NCBI GenBank assembly: GCA_009760855.2
Contig: WPIO01000070.1
Span: forward strand, 543,001-607,000
DNA from: Cristatella mucedo
Taxonomy: Eukaryota; Bryozoa; Phylactolaemata; Cristatellidae
DNA: 64,000 nucleotides
Direction of reading: 5' to 3'
Below, one piece after another: positions 34,299-53,830 of this stretch. The position numbers and the translations under genes are program-made. Each line of letters opens with the position of its first letter. Position 1 is the first letter of the stretch. The notes under the pieces were generated by a model. That model saw only the letters and a list, made by a program, of their open reading frames with translations, made no database searches and was not told the DNA's origin.

Positions 34299-34325
34299 GC
34301 GACGATAAGGGCTCGCGTAAAAGGC
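34299..34325 (+). promoter_or_regulatory. Possible core promoter of Kazal gene B
   Basis: GCGACGATAAGG lies about 91 nt before the ATG and parallels GCGACGAGATAAAAG before gene A. The ATG itself (34390) sits in a strong Kozak context, CGCCGCCATGG. Confidence 0.3.
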
Positions 34326-34389
34326 GAGACGGCGAAGCAGAAGAGGAAGAGTTGAAGGTGAACTGCTGAAGTGACTGCAACTCGCCGCC

Positions 34390-43165
<8,776 letters not shown>

Positions 43166-43459
43166 TGCTCTGAGCACGGGCTACACGAAGTACAGATTCG
43201 CTATCCATGCCAAGCTGCGAATGCCTTGAGCCACGATAGTTTTTTTTTTGATTAGCGTGAAAAATTTAGAATGACAGCAAACAATCTCCTGGTTGTGATG
43301 ATAAGTGACACCAAATTCGCACGCGCCATTTTTGTTTTTTTCGCACACAGCAGTCGAGCTTTAAAGGTGCACAACGCGACGCTCATCCAGCCACGAAAAG
43401 AAGGCGAGCGCGAAACGAAGTATCCCTGCGACGAGCCCCCAATGTCTGCTATAAGTAAC
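43166..43459. other. 3' flank of Kazal gene B
   Basis: Nothing recognisable. No AATAAA is seen close to the stop codon. Confidence 0.4.
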
Positions 43460-44035
43460 AGTAATAATGCATTTCTATCGCCCTTAGAAAACTAAATCTC
43501 TTTCTAGGCACTTTGCATGTGCTGTAAACGAAACAGGATCTTATAATTAGTGCCAACTTGGCTCAGTGTCTTAAGATGCTTTAAATAAGGTTATCTGATT
43601 CGCCAGCCTCATTAATATAACAGCAAACGAGCCTTAACGACAATCGCCACCATTTGCAGTGGACAATAAAGGATCGCCCACTGCAGGACTCGAAACCACG
43701 ACCCGGGTCGTGAAGAGCGAGTACCTTACCTCCCGAGCGAAGACCCAGGGGCTTAATATGGTTAGTGGTAATATGCAAAGTGTGAGCACGCACAAGCACG
43801 TAAAGGACAAATCACAAGGACCCAGCCAATGGTCTGAGACACATGCTCCGTTAGCCATTTTTCCAATGTCGAGTGTATGTCATGACCTCAGTCGGGAGTG
43901 AATTCCAGGTTCTGGGAGCTTACGAACTAAATGCATTGTCTCCATACAAAGGATTTGAGTTTGATTCGAGGCATAGGTACACGATTATTCGAATCAGAAG
44001 ACTTGAGTGGCACGATATCTAGCAGGTCTTCCGTC
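43460..44035 (-). mobile_element. L2 LINE 3' fragment interrupted by a SINE-B
   Basis: Tail and 3' UTR occupy about 43460-43560 and resume at about 43753 (GTGCTTGTGCGTGCTCACAC on the minus strand) through the ORF2 end. The interruption is the SINE-B at 43575-43752. Confidence 0.75.
43575..43752 (-). mobile_element. SINE-B, tRNA-derived, nested in L2
   Basis: Minus strand: TCGGGAGGTAAGGTACTCG (box A-like), GACCCGGGTCGTGGTTTCGA and GTCCTGCAGTGGGCGATCC, then GGTGGCGATTGTCGTTAAGG. It is the cleanest copy of this family. Confidence 0.78.
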
Positions 44036-44424
44036 GGTAGTGTAAAGCAGCAGCAATGACGAATCCATACCACAAGATACGTCCTTATCACTGGCGTAGG
44101 GCAGTCGTAATTGAAAGCCACAGGGGGTTTCGGGCATCCAGCACTCGCCATAGCGTACAAGAGCCCTCGTAAGATGCCCCGAGCTCCACTGCCTTAAACT
44201 TAAAGTGTAGAGCGAAGCGCAGCAAAGTATTGCAAGTGCATAGGTTCCACAACCCTCGTCCGACCTGAAGCCTGGAGCACAACTCGGCTCAGCTACTAAT
44301 ACACACAACTGACTGTCGGGATTTCGAGCAACCCATTCCACGGACACGGCTCCACTTCACGTTTACAATGGCCTGAACAATGCTGATCAGGCTTTATCTG
44401 CTGGTACTGCTGGATCTATTAGCA
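44036..44424. other. Gene-free stretch
   Basis: No gene seen. It lies in the loop between the inverted-repeat arms. Confidence 0.35.
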
Positions 44425-44945
44425 GCTTGCCGGTTGAGCAAAGGATACAGAGCAAAGTTCTTACGCTGACCCACAAGGCCCGCCACGGCTTGGCTCATTC
44501 GTACCTAGCTGAACTGCTGCATCAGTTTCAGCCTGTTCGCGCCCTCAGGTCGTGTGTGGACAATAAATTAGCTGTCCCATTCCTCCGCTTAAAGACAGTT
44601 GGCGACAGAAGCTTTAGCTCTGCAGGTCCTAGACTGTGGAACTCGCTTCCACAATTCTTACGCAACGACAACTACTCTCCAACTGCCGACTATGGCACAT
44701 CTTTTTCAGCGGTCCTGAGCTGCTACTTCTATGCTACTCACTACCTCAACTGCTCTCCTGACTCTGCTATGCTTCCCACTTTCTCTTTGTTGCGTGAGAC
44801 GAAGTCTGTTGGCTACCGAATGAGTACCGAAAGCCGCTTAGGCAGTGAGTACGCTATACAAAACTCTCCTGCGTAACACCCACATGGTCTTTATGACTTT
44901 GTGGAGTTACTGACGGAGATACATTACATCTGACACTACACACCA
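44425..44945 (+). mobile_element. LINE family 2 C-terminal fragment and 3' end
   Basis: Encodes LPVEQRIQSKVLTLTHKARH, SYLAELLHQFQP, LKTVGDRSFSSAGPRLWNSL and a C-terminal HYLNCSPDSAMLPTFSLLRE. The non-coding tail is TGTGGAGTTACTGACGGAGA followed by TACATTACAT. This wording differs from the main L2 family and matches 60330-61895. Confidence 0.85.
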
Positions 44946-45830
44946 ACAGATCCCTCCCGAGCACTTCTCAACATGCCTAGGAGTCACCGATGCAATGCTA
45001 AACTGGTTTCAGTCCGATCTCAGTGAAAGATGTCAACAGTGTAGTGTATAAGCTTAACGACTAAGTCATTCAACTATAGGGCCTGTATGAGTATGTGTGG
45101 GGTACCACAGCGTTTTCGTAATCTACCCCGATTACACCCAGCTCTGCCTATCCTTCGAAGCTTCTAAGCCCTGCTCCTCAGCCACATCATTTGATTCCCT
45201 TGATTGCCTGCATCGACGGTATTTGCATTTAGACGGCCATTAACTTCCTGAAGCCTAAACTATTAAAAGACCAACCTAATAGTCGTGCACAAACCTAGTG
45301 TCACCCGAAAGACCCAATACTCAAAAGATTGGTTCAGTTAGCATCACTCTAGTGACGTTTGAATGTAATCTAGATGTAATATTCCAAAAAGACGTGTCAT
45401 TAAATGGGCACATTTGCTCCACTGTCAAGTCAGCCAACTTTTACTTACTACAAGAACTGTAAATAAGGGCCTGCTTGGATGATAGTACTACAGCCAACGA
45501 GTTCATACAGCTGCGGTACCGCATCTAGATGAATGCTATTTCCTTTAATAAGGGCTTCAATCCAGGGCCTTTAATCGTCTGCCACTGGTGCAAAACTCAG
45601 CGGCTCGCCTGGTCTGTCGTAATCGACGTAGCTGTCACACCACCTAGTCCTCTTGCCGTCCCTAGCACTAAATTGAAATCTCTTGGCGATCAAGCCTTCA
45701 CCTCGTAAGCATTCAAAGTCAGGAACTCGCTTCCGGCTATGGTTAATTCCTGCAATGACATGGCATCTTTTAAGTCTTAGCTAAAGAGGCACCTGTTCCT
45801 GTTAAGTTTTCTTTTCGCCCCGGTGAACTT
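44946..45830 (+). mobile_element. L2 LINE remnant, heavily decayed
   Basis: Scattered matches to L2 ORF2 occur in order: the GVTDAMLNWFQSDL region, a YADD-region remnant, an NFLKP stretch, VHKPSVT, a QNSAARLVCRNRR-like stretch, then the LKSLGDQAFTS end. Several stops and frameshifts are present. Confidence 0.7.
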
Positions 45831-45867
45831 AAGAGACAAGAGACAGAGTCATCAGAGTTATAATCGG

Positions 45868-46470
45868 TTATGTCATAATCCATGGTTTAAGAGAGTATAA
45901 CAAAGTACTTGGGAAGTGATAATTAGGCATTCGTACTACGGCTGGTGCTGTGCACATATAGTCCCGCTTTGGCTGTGGACGCTACAGCTCTACGATAAGG
46001 CCTTGACTTGTTATGACGAACGCACTAGGATTTACGATGCCTTGTTGCAACTAAGCCCTGACGTTAAACAGCTATTACGGCCTAGTTCACAGAGCCAGCC
46101 TACTTCCTGCTATGGGCACAGTGCCCAACGCAGCCTGTTAAAAGTGGACACCGGCGTCTTATATTTACGTTAAACGTTATATGAGAGTATCGCGATATAT
46201 ATTTTTAGCTAAGAGTTTAGGATTTAGTGTGTAGTGCTTAGGGGTTGTGAGTTTTAAGGTTTGCATTTTAAACGTCTAGTGATTAGATGTTGTATTTTTT
46301 GGCTGACGTTTTGGTATTAGGTTGCACAGTTTAGAGTTTACTGTTATGTTTTAGGGAGAAAATCTAAGCAGAAAAGATATCTCAAAACGTGTTTATTTAT
46401 CGTAAATATAAACAGACGCCGGCGACCATATTTAGTTTCCTGCTATGTGAGCTTCGCAAAGAGCAGGAAG
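45868..46470 (-). repeat. Right arm of the ~600-bp inverted repeat
   Basis: Reverse complement of 42293-42889. Shared landmarks include TTATGACGAACGCACTAGGA, TATGGGCACAGTGCCCAA and the end GCTTCGCAAAGAGCAGGAAG. Divergence from the left arm is low, so the two copies are recent or kept alike. Confidence 0.92.
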
Positions 46471-46544
46471 CCTTACTAACCGGTGGCCATGAGTGTCTTT
46501 TTGTCTGCTTTAGCACGTCGGCCTAAGCATGACACTTGTTTGCT

Positions 46545-46650
46545 TTTGCATGCATGACACCTTGCATGTCACTAACCCTTGCTTGAGATTGTGTACTCTT
46601 GGGGCGCTATGAAAACGACCTATCATTATTATTAATATTATTATTAGTAT
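46545..46650 (+). mobile_element. L2-type 3' tail remnant
   Basis: TGCATGTCACTAACCCTTGC then GAGATTGTGTACTCTTGGGG, CGCTATGAAAACG and (ATT)n resemble the L2 tail. Confidence 0.55.
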
Positions 46651-46776
46651 CAAACATGGGCAAAACATGGCTGAAAAAACAAGTCAGTGACACCGGTTAC
46701 TAGCCGGAAGCAGTACCGGGCAGCTGGTCACATGATCGCCCCTCGACGTCACACCTGTCGTGGGCGGCACCTAAAA

Positions 46777-47634
46777 TCAAGCCGCCTTTGGCGAAGCTTC
46801 CCTGTCAGCCTGCGCTACGACCTCGGGCGCTCCGGAAGCTGGGGCCAGTAGCGACAGCGAGGCAGACGGCTTGCGATCCTGCTTCTCCGACAAGGCCAGC
46901 CAGCAGACGATCGAAAGGGCCAGAGATGCTGCAGCTGCTCCGCTGAGCAGCAGGCGCAGGCCGCGAAACCACGCCGGGTACTCGAGCAGCCGAAGGTCGG
47001 CGTAGAGCACGCCGAGCAGGGCGCCCAGCACGGCCGGCAGAGGCCACGGCTGCGGCAGCAGCAGGGCGGCCCACGCGAGCAGCGGTGGCAACACGCTCGT
47101 CGTCAAGTTGAACCAGTCGGCCTTCACGGGACTGCAGTCCGGCAGAGCGGCGCCCCAGCGAACGCCGCCGAGGAAGGCGAGCACGGTGGCCGCGTAGATC
47201 GTCTGCGACGCGACCAGCTGGCCGTCGTAGCAGCCCCAGGCCAGCATGCAGCCGGGCGCCAGCGCGAACGGCGCCAAGCCGGCCAGACCGAGCAGCAGCG
47301 CCGGCGCGGGTCCGTGGCGAATGCTCGTCGCGTCTTTCCACCGCGACGCCAGCGACGAGCCGCTGCGCCTGCCGGCGGCCGAAGCGGCGGCGGCGGTGGC
47401 GTGCAGCGACGAAGCCGCCGCCGGCGGCGGCGGCTTCGTCTTCCGCTGCCCGGAAACGGCCAGGAAGGCCGAAGACCGAGGCTCGGCCGAAGGCACACCC
47501 GCCAACGATCGCACCGATGCGACCAGAGAATGCCGGCCGAGGGTCCAACAGCAGCAAGCGTGTCCGCCGGCGAGGAGGCCGCGCCGCCCGCCGCACGTCG
47601 GCTGCCGCAGCAGCAGCAGGGCCCTCAGCAGCAT
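46777..47634 (-). CDS. TMEM69: TMEM69-like protein, DUF3429 family (285 aa, intronless)
   Basis: A single uninterrupted minus-strand frame. Residues 1-100 are Arg/Ala/Ser-rich with few acidic residues, like a mitochondrial targeting region. Residues 112-248 hold five predicted membrane segments (about 112-133, 144-163, 178-194, 198-213, 226-248). The signature around the first two, LLGLAGLAPF then TVLAFLGGVRWGAAL, is typical of DUF3429, the domain of bacterial membrane proteins and of animal TMEM69. The function of TMEM69 is not established; a mitochondrial membrane location is inferred. The start at 47634 is the first Met of the frame; the targeting region depends on it. Two other long frames overlap on this and the opposite strand but lack domains and are GC-driven shadows. 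It is divergently placed from nothing recognisable. Confidence 0.85.
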   Translation of the reverse strand: MLLRALLLLRQPTCGGRRGLLAGGHACCCWTLGRHSLVASVRSLAGVPSAEPRSSAFLAVSGQRKTKPPPPAAASSLHATAAAASAAGRRSGSSLASRWKDATSIRHGPAPALLLGLAGLAPFALAPGCMLAWGCYDGQLVASQTIYAATVLAFLGGVRWGAALPDCSPVKADWFNLTTSVLPPLLAWAALLLPQPWPLPAVLGALLGVLYADLRLLEYPAWFRGLRLLLSGAAAASLALSIVCWLALSEKQDRKPSASLSLLAPASGAPEVVAQADREASPKAA

Positions 47635-47699
47635 CGCGCGACCTGAGCCACCCGGCGGTCAGAATTGCAATCCAAACCGAGTCCGCACCGTGGCACACC

Positions 47700-48651
47700 T
47701 AAGGCCGCATACACATGGTTGAAACGAAGGCGAATGGTCGGAATCGCAGCAGCCGTAATGCGAGCTGTCCGGCCAAAAACTACTGGGGGCGGGGCGAACG
47801 CCTTCAGGACCGTCGGACGTAAGCGAGACGTCGTCGCTCGCCGGCCAGGCACGATGCGGTATTAAGTTCAAACGGCGGGACGATAGGGCAGTCGCGTCCA
47901 CGCTAGAATCAAGTACATATCATGGCGCACGCACAAACTTGACGCATCGCGGGGAGTACGGCACTCGTTTTACTGTATAAAAACCGGCGCTCGCGTGTCC
48001 GGGACTCCGAAAGAACGGGCGGTGGGTACCGAGAAGTACCGAGCTCAGCGGCGACGGAAGACCGTCAGAGCCCGTCCGTCAGAGTCTGTCTGTCCGTCAG
48101 AGCAAGCCCGTCCGTCAGAGCCCGCGCGCTATCGCGTGTTCATTACGTAACTCCTCGATCTTTAGTAGTGCTAGATGCGGAACGGGTGCTTGTGTGACGC
48201 AGCATAAGCAAAGCATGCGGCGCGGATTGCGACGCGCCCCCGGAAGTGTGCAGCCTGGTGAAGCGGCGCAGGTAAATATGGACTAAATATGGCGCATGAC
48301 TCGAGTTAGCACGAACGAAATCTCACGCCGTAGGCACTGCGATAGTCAGACGCGTAATGAAACACTTACGGCCCAACTTTCCGGCTGCACAGTCCAGCCC
48401 GCAGCGGTAGCCTCGCTTTAGAAACCGTCCGGGGGAAGGTCAAGGATATCAGCCCGTAGGCTGACGTTCCGGACTCATTCATAGATATACTAGCGGCAGG
48501 CGCCATGCCTGTCCATTTACTGCGTGCCCACAACTCAACCAATAAAATATAGCTACATACGTACGCATGAGGATGAAAATCCCAACGAACCGCATGGAAT
48601 CTTTTCTCGTTGAGGCACTCAGTTCACTGTAGCGGTCGATTGCCACGTTAC
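47700..48651. other. Upstream region of TMEM69-like gene, otherwise gene-free
   Basis: GC-rich at first. A short tandem of CCGTCCGTCAGAG units lies at about 48066-48125. I see no second gene. Confidence 0.4.
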
Positions 48652-49308
48652 TCAGCATGTGCGATCAGGCGATTGCAGCTGGTGCAAAACTCTGCAGCTA
48701 GGCTTGTCTGTCGTGAGCGTCGCAGTTGCCACATTACTCCACTTCTCGCCAACCTGCACTGGCTACCAGTAAAGCAACGGATTGACTTCAAGGTTTTGTC
48801 GCTCACTTTTAGATCCCTTCATTCTATGGCTCCAGCCTATCTGTCAGATATACTACCCCATCAGGCCAAGCATCGTACCACCCGCTTTTCGGAATCCAAC
48901 AGTCTAGAAATACCTCATACAACCCTTAAATCCTTTGGAGACCGTGCATTTAGTTCGTATGCTCCCAAAGTCTGGAACTCCCTCCCGTCCTGCGTCAGAA
49001 CATCCCCTGACCTGACCACATTTAAAAGGAACCTAAAAACACCTATTTAGGACAGCATTTAGTGGGTCCCTGTGATTCGTCTTTGATGTGCTTATGCGTG
49101 CTGACACTGCATGCTGCCACTAACCACATTTGCATGCTGACCCTGTGCATGTCACCCCTAACCATATTATTCATCTCGTTTGTTTTTCAAGCATGATTTT
49201 ACTTACCATTCAATTGCATTTCACTTTACAGCAAATGTAAAGCGCCTAGAGAGAGATTGAGTTCTCTGAGGGCGCTTTATCAAGTGAATTATTATTATTA
49301 TTATTATT
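48652..49308 (+). mobile_element. L2 LINE 3' fragment, intact C-terminal frame
   Basis: Reads without interruption from LQLVQNSAARLVCRERRSCH through LHWLPVKQRIDFKVLSLTFR and FGDRAFSSYAPKVWNSLPSC to a stop at 49050, then the 3' UTR and (ATT)n. It is the best reference for the C-terminus of this LINE. Confidence 0.92.
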
Positions 49309-49881
49309 ACTCCACTTCTCCACGACCTGCACTGGCTACCAGTCAAGCAATGGATCGACTTCCAAGTTTTGTCGCTCACTTTTAGGTCACTTCATTCTTT
49401 GGCTCCAGCCTATCTCTTAGATCTATTGCCCCACTAGGCCAAGCATCGTACCACCTGCTTTTCGGAATCCAACAGTTTACCAATACCTCGTACAAGCAAA
49501 TCCTTTGGAGACCGTGCACTTAGTTCGTATGCTCCCAAAGTCTGGAACTCGCTCCCGACTTGCGTAAGAACATCCCCTGACTTGACCACATTCAAGAAGA
49601 ACTTAAATAACATCTATTTAGGACAGCATTTAGTGGGTCCCTGTGATTCGTCCTTTGTGTGCTTATGCGTGCTGACACTGTGCATGGTGCTACTAACCAC
49701 ATTTGCATGCTGACCCTGTGCATGTCACCCCTAACCATGTTATTCATTTTGTTTTTTCATCAAGCATGATATTACTCACCATTCAATTGCATTTCCTTTT
49801 GCAGCAAATGTAAAGCGCCTAGAAAGAGATTGAGTTCTCTGAGGGCGCTTTATCAAGTGCATTATTATTATTATTATTATT
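49309..49881 (+). mobile_element. L2 LINE 3' fragment, head-to-tail with the preceding one
   Basis: Begins directly in the ATT tail of the previous copy at the LLHDLHWLPVK region, with a frame-breaking stop (TAGGTC). Ends in GAGTTCTCTGAGGGCGCTTT and (ATT)n. Confidence 0.9.
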
Positions 49882-50029
49882 GCAGCCAGCTGATTCGACA
49901 AAACTTCTTGAAAAATCTCGATAGTTCAAGTGGCTGATTTGAGGCTAGCTATGCTGTTAACGGCGGCAAAGAAAATGGTTCTGTCACATTACGATAGCGA
50001 ACAAGATTATCAGCAGCAGCTCCGGAATT

Positions 50030-50092
50030 AAAAGCATTAGAGATTGAGCTCTCTGAGGGTGCCGTAACAATTTTTTATTATTACCATCATTC
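50030..50092 (+). mobile_element. L2 3' tail remnant
   Basis: AGAGATTGAGCTCTCTGAGG and GTGCCGTAACA followed by T/ATT-rich sequence. Confidence 0.5.
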
Positions 50093-51871
50093 GGAGTCAG
50101 TTAAGTCATAAACTATGATTTAGACCCTAGAAACAGCCCATTTGAAGTGACGCTTATTCTGTTGTATTTAAGACTTCGGCGAGTCGTACTTCATGGCTCG
50201 ACCTTTGCAGTTAAAGTATACGTAGCTTTTGAAACCGATAGCTCTTCGCTAACAGTACGGACTCGATCATTATTAAAGTATGGGTGGTCCTATTTTCTAC
50301 CGTGCACTGCTATCGTCCGCATACCTGCTAGCATCACTACAGCATCTATTACTCTCATTAGCTCTGCGGCTCTGCTTCGAGACGCTAGCTTCAGCAGCAT
50401 CTGCGACGTATCTGCACGTGATTAGCACGGGCCACGCCACTCGATCTCAGCAGCCTAGGTGTAAGGAGCTCGCACGTCATTGGCGGGTTCTTGCCTTGAA
50501 GCTGGAAGTTCGGTACCGCCGAAAACACCGCGGCAAACAGGAGCGACAGTTAAAAGCATACGGTCCTTCTGTCCGCTGCCTGTTAAAAATTAGCCTTGAC
50601 CTTAACTTCTACTATTTTTACGTGTGCCGCGTTCGTCGCGAAGGACGCGCTGTCGTGGATCCGCTACGACGCCCACGTAACAACAAGTGTCGTTAGGCAC
50701 GGCTGGGTGACCTTGCGGAGTACCGCGGGCACTTCGCTCTAAAAAAAAAACGACGCGGCTTATTTTTAGCCGCGTCGGGAACCGCTTCGCTCGGGTGACC
50801 GCAGCACAATGCCGAGATCTGGGAGGGGCGGTAAGATCGCGCCCGCGTCCACCCGTGCGTGAGTGTGTGTACGTAGCCAGTGCTTCCGCCGCTGCGCTAC
50901 GTAAGAATTTAGTAAGTGACGCGAGACACGCAAACACAGGAGGAACAGTCAGTGGATGGAAGCGTTGAATTACTTGGCCTCCAAAGTGTCCCACACACGA
51001 GTTTCTGCTCCAGCTTGATATCCGGTTTTCCCGTTTTTCTAGAGCAGTAAAATCAAGCTCTCCAAAAGTGTGCAGAAGCTCTGAAACACGACTCGTTCGC
51101 ACTATATCAGCCTACGTCACGGTGTTAGGCTTCGGCCGCAGGCCAGCGCTGGTGCAACCAAAGGCTTCGGGGCTGCCGCAAGTTAGGATGTATGCAGTCC
51201 GTAATCATCTTTAAGGAGCCACCAAATCCCGGCCGGTTGTAATCGAGGCGAGATTGATAGTGGCCTGCATTCGCTAATGCGATAACAATGACTATGGCAA
51301 TAACAATAACAATGATATTGCATTTAGAGCATCCCTAGGTGACTTAAACCTCTCTGCACTTCGCATAGGCGGAAGACGAGGCGGAAGTAAATGTAAAGTC
51401 AACTGCTTAGTGACACTAGCGTGTACAATTAAACTACGCATACGTACGTGGTCCTCAGGCCTCAGGCACGCAGTAAATGCTGCGAGGATGCTGTGTGGGC
51501 TTCTTCTAAAGAGTAGAATGCAGATTCCAAATACCTCAACTATACTCGGGCAAACTCGAGCACAGCCCCGACAGCCAACCGATCGGCGTCCGCGTCGAGC
51601 ACCATGCGAAAAGCCGCTACCCGCAACGCTCAAAAACCGAAAGCCGCCACACCGCTTCTCAGCCCCCCCCCCACGCACGTACACCGCGCACGCACGCCAC
51701 GCGGGCGCCACATGCCCCGCCACCTGATAAAACAGACGTGGCCGCGCCTCTTGAAAGGATAGACTATCCAAACGAGATCTGCTGCCGAGCTTGCACAGGT
51801 CTGCTTTGATGGGGTAGTGGAACTTGGCAGGCAGCGATAGTCATCTGCATCATTGCTAGGTACCCTGTTCC
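50093..51871. other. Gene-free stretch
   Basis: Open frames of 138-166 aa occur near 50280-51102, but their translations show no domain and no gene-like composition. A small L2-like remnant may lie near 51300-51390. Nothing else is supported. Confidence 0.35.
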
Positions 51872-51876
51872 CTGTT

Positions 51877-51877
<1 letters not shown>

Positions 51878-51962
<85 letters not shown>
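51878..51962 (+). repeat. (CCG)n trinucleotide repeat
   Basis: About 28 pure CCG units. It generates poly-Pro, poly-Arg, poly-Gly and poly-Ala frames on both strands that are not genes. Confidence 0.98.
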
Positions 51963-51965
<3 letters not shown>

Positions 51966-52927
51966 GAATAGAGAAGCGCTCAGAGAAGCACTCGCTTGCT
52001 CGACTGGTGAGACCGCTGACAATGCAAGCTCGCGACATCCTAACTCAGGTGAATTTTTGCGAATCAAAAATACGATGTATTGCAATTTACAAACGGCAAA
52101 GCTATTGAAACAATGGACGAGCCAGCGAGCGGCCGCCCAGCGAGAGGTGCGGAGCCAACCCGGCGAGCGGTGTGAAATCTCGCTGCGGGACAGTGGCAGA
52201 CGACGGCGCGGCGTCCTAGCGTCCCTCGACGCTTTTTCCGATTCCAACGAGCGATGAACTCGAGCGATCCGAAAGTCGAGAAATCCGGGCTCCGCCTTCG
52301 GTCGCTACATGCAATGACTTTAAAGGATGCAAGTCGCGGTCGCAAGCGCATCTGTCCTGCCCAGCTATTCCTTATAATTATTATAGTAATATTAATACTT
52401 GTTTATATAACCCCCCTAATTAAATAGTATCTCTATACAGGCACTTTCCTACTCGCTACGAGGGAAAAAATACTCCAAGATTAGCGGCATGCCAGGTATC
52501 GACGTTTAAGAAGCAAATGAGTATCTTGCTTAGGCATGCTAGAGAGCAAACATGAAGACACGTGGTCGCCGATTAGAATGAGCTCGGGCTGGCAACGTGC
52601 ACTGAATCACACACAGGTACGCGCATGAAAAAGCACACATAGACAACAAAAGGACAGGCGAAAAAAAATTCAAGATTTTTTCAAAATATTAGTTACTGTT
52701 CTAATGAAAGTACTCGGGTTGTGGTTTGTAAATATGGCACAGATGTTAGCTTGGCAGTGGCAGCCCCTCCGCCACCCCTGCGTGTTCATTTTCGGGTGAT
52801 ACCTACACTGTAACTCGAGAAGCCTGACGCAGTAACAACCTAATTTAGTAAAGGTGACGTCCAAATTTTGTAGAGAAGTAGTATATTGGCAGACCCAATA
52901 ATCCAGAAATGCCAATGTCTACTATCA
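51963..52927. other. Gene-free stretch
   Basis: Nothing recognisable. Confidence 0.35.
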
Positions 52928-53082
52928 TAATAATAATAATAATAATATTGCACTTGATAAAGCGCCCTCAGAGAACTTAATCTCTTTCTAGGCGCTTTAC
53001 ATTTGCTGCAAAGTGATACGCAATAGAATAGTAAGTAAAATCATGCTTGAAAAACAAACAAAATGAATAACATGGTTAGGGG
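52928..53082 (-). mobile_element. L2 LINE 3' tail fragment
   Basis: Minus strand: CCTAACCATGTTATTCATTT, CAGCAAATGTAAAGCGCC, AGAAAGAGATTAAGTTCTCT, GAGGGCGCTTTATCAAG and an (ATT)n end. Confidence 0.88.
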
Positions 53083-53342
53083 TTGTGCACGCATGTGGGG
53101 GAGCGTGCTAAGCGGTTCGAGACAATGCTAGGAATACCAAACGAGCAGCGTCTAAGCTGGCGGTTCCGGCCACCGCGGCGGCTACGGGGTGCTTTCCTTT
53201 TGTTAATGCATAGTTCATGAATCTTAGCAACAACATTAATATCTAGGAATGCATTTGATATACGATGACGAAGCGATAGCAGCTGCTGACGACCATAACT
53301 AACAAGTAGGTTACTAGCCGCCGGCGTATCATCCATCTGCCA

Positions 53343-53478
53343 CCCTGGTTTGGTAAATGGGTTGAGGCCGAGGTCAAGGCGCTTACCTTTGACAACTGAG
53401 GTCGTGTGCTCGAGCCCTATGGCGTACGTAAAACGCCCGGATAGAGATTTAGTCCTCTTAGAGTGCTGTTCGAATAGC
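53343..53478 (+). mobile_element. SINE-A: tRNA-like head plus L2-like tail
   Basis: GGTTGAGGCCGAGGTCAAGG, a box B-like GAGGTCGTGTGCTCGAGCCC, then AAACGCCCGGATAGAGATTT and AGTCCTCTTAGAGTGCTGTT. A diverged third copy of the family. Confidence 0.65.
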
Positions 53479-53639
53479 TTAACCGACGTGTTTATATAAC
53501 TTTCGCCAAAGTGAACTTTCTACGAGTACTGTCCTAAGCACTTGAGCTAGTGGTGGCACAGCGACTATACGATCACATTAATCCATCAGATCTTGGAAGC
53601 CAGTTCTAATCGGAATTTACAGCTAGTCTTTCCGCAAAA

Positions 53640-53830
53640 AACCATCCTGCTTTGTCTTATAGTGACTTTCTGAAAATTACTCCGATCAGAGTAGAACCTC
53701 TCTGCTGGTACGCCTGGACCAAACCGAAGCATTTGAAACCGTTGACTACCTGATCCTTCCGGAGTGCCTCTCCACAAGCCTATGTATCCCTGACACAGTG
53801 CTCGACAGGGTTAGGGTACTGTCTTTGTGA
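53640..53830 (+). mobile_element. Possible LINE RT remnant
   Basis: One frame reads LDQTEAFETVDYLILPECLS then TSLCIPDTVLDRV, recalling LDLSAAFDTVDH...LSSRLGITGTGLQWF. It is too decayed for a firm call. Confidence 0.45.

Noticed and set aside
31285-34380. Very long minus-strand frame (1031 aa) and several 400-670-aa frames on both strands
   Set aside because: They are products of the 14-bp minisatellite, which has no stop in any frame. The unique ends show no domain.
46805-47722. Overlapping 297-aa and 158-aa frames around the TMEM69-like gene
   Set aside because: They are high-GC shadow frames rich in Arg and Ala with no domain. Only the 285-aa frame has the DUF3429 signature.
50280-51102. 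138-aa plus and 166-aa minus frames
   Set aside because: They overlap on opposite strands, show no domain, and lie in a region with no other gene signal.
51630-52257. Poly-Gly, poly-Pro, poly-Ala and poly-Arg frames of up to 205 aa
   Set aside because: All are generated by the (CCG)n run at 51878-51962.
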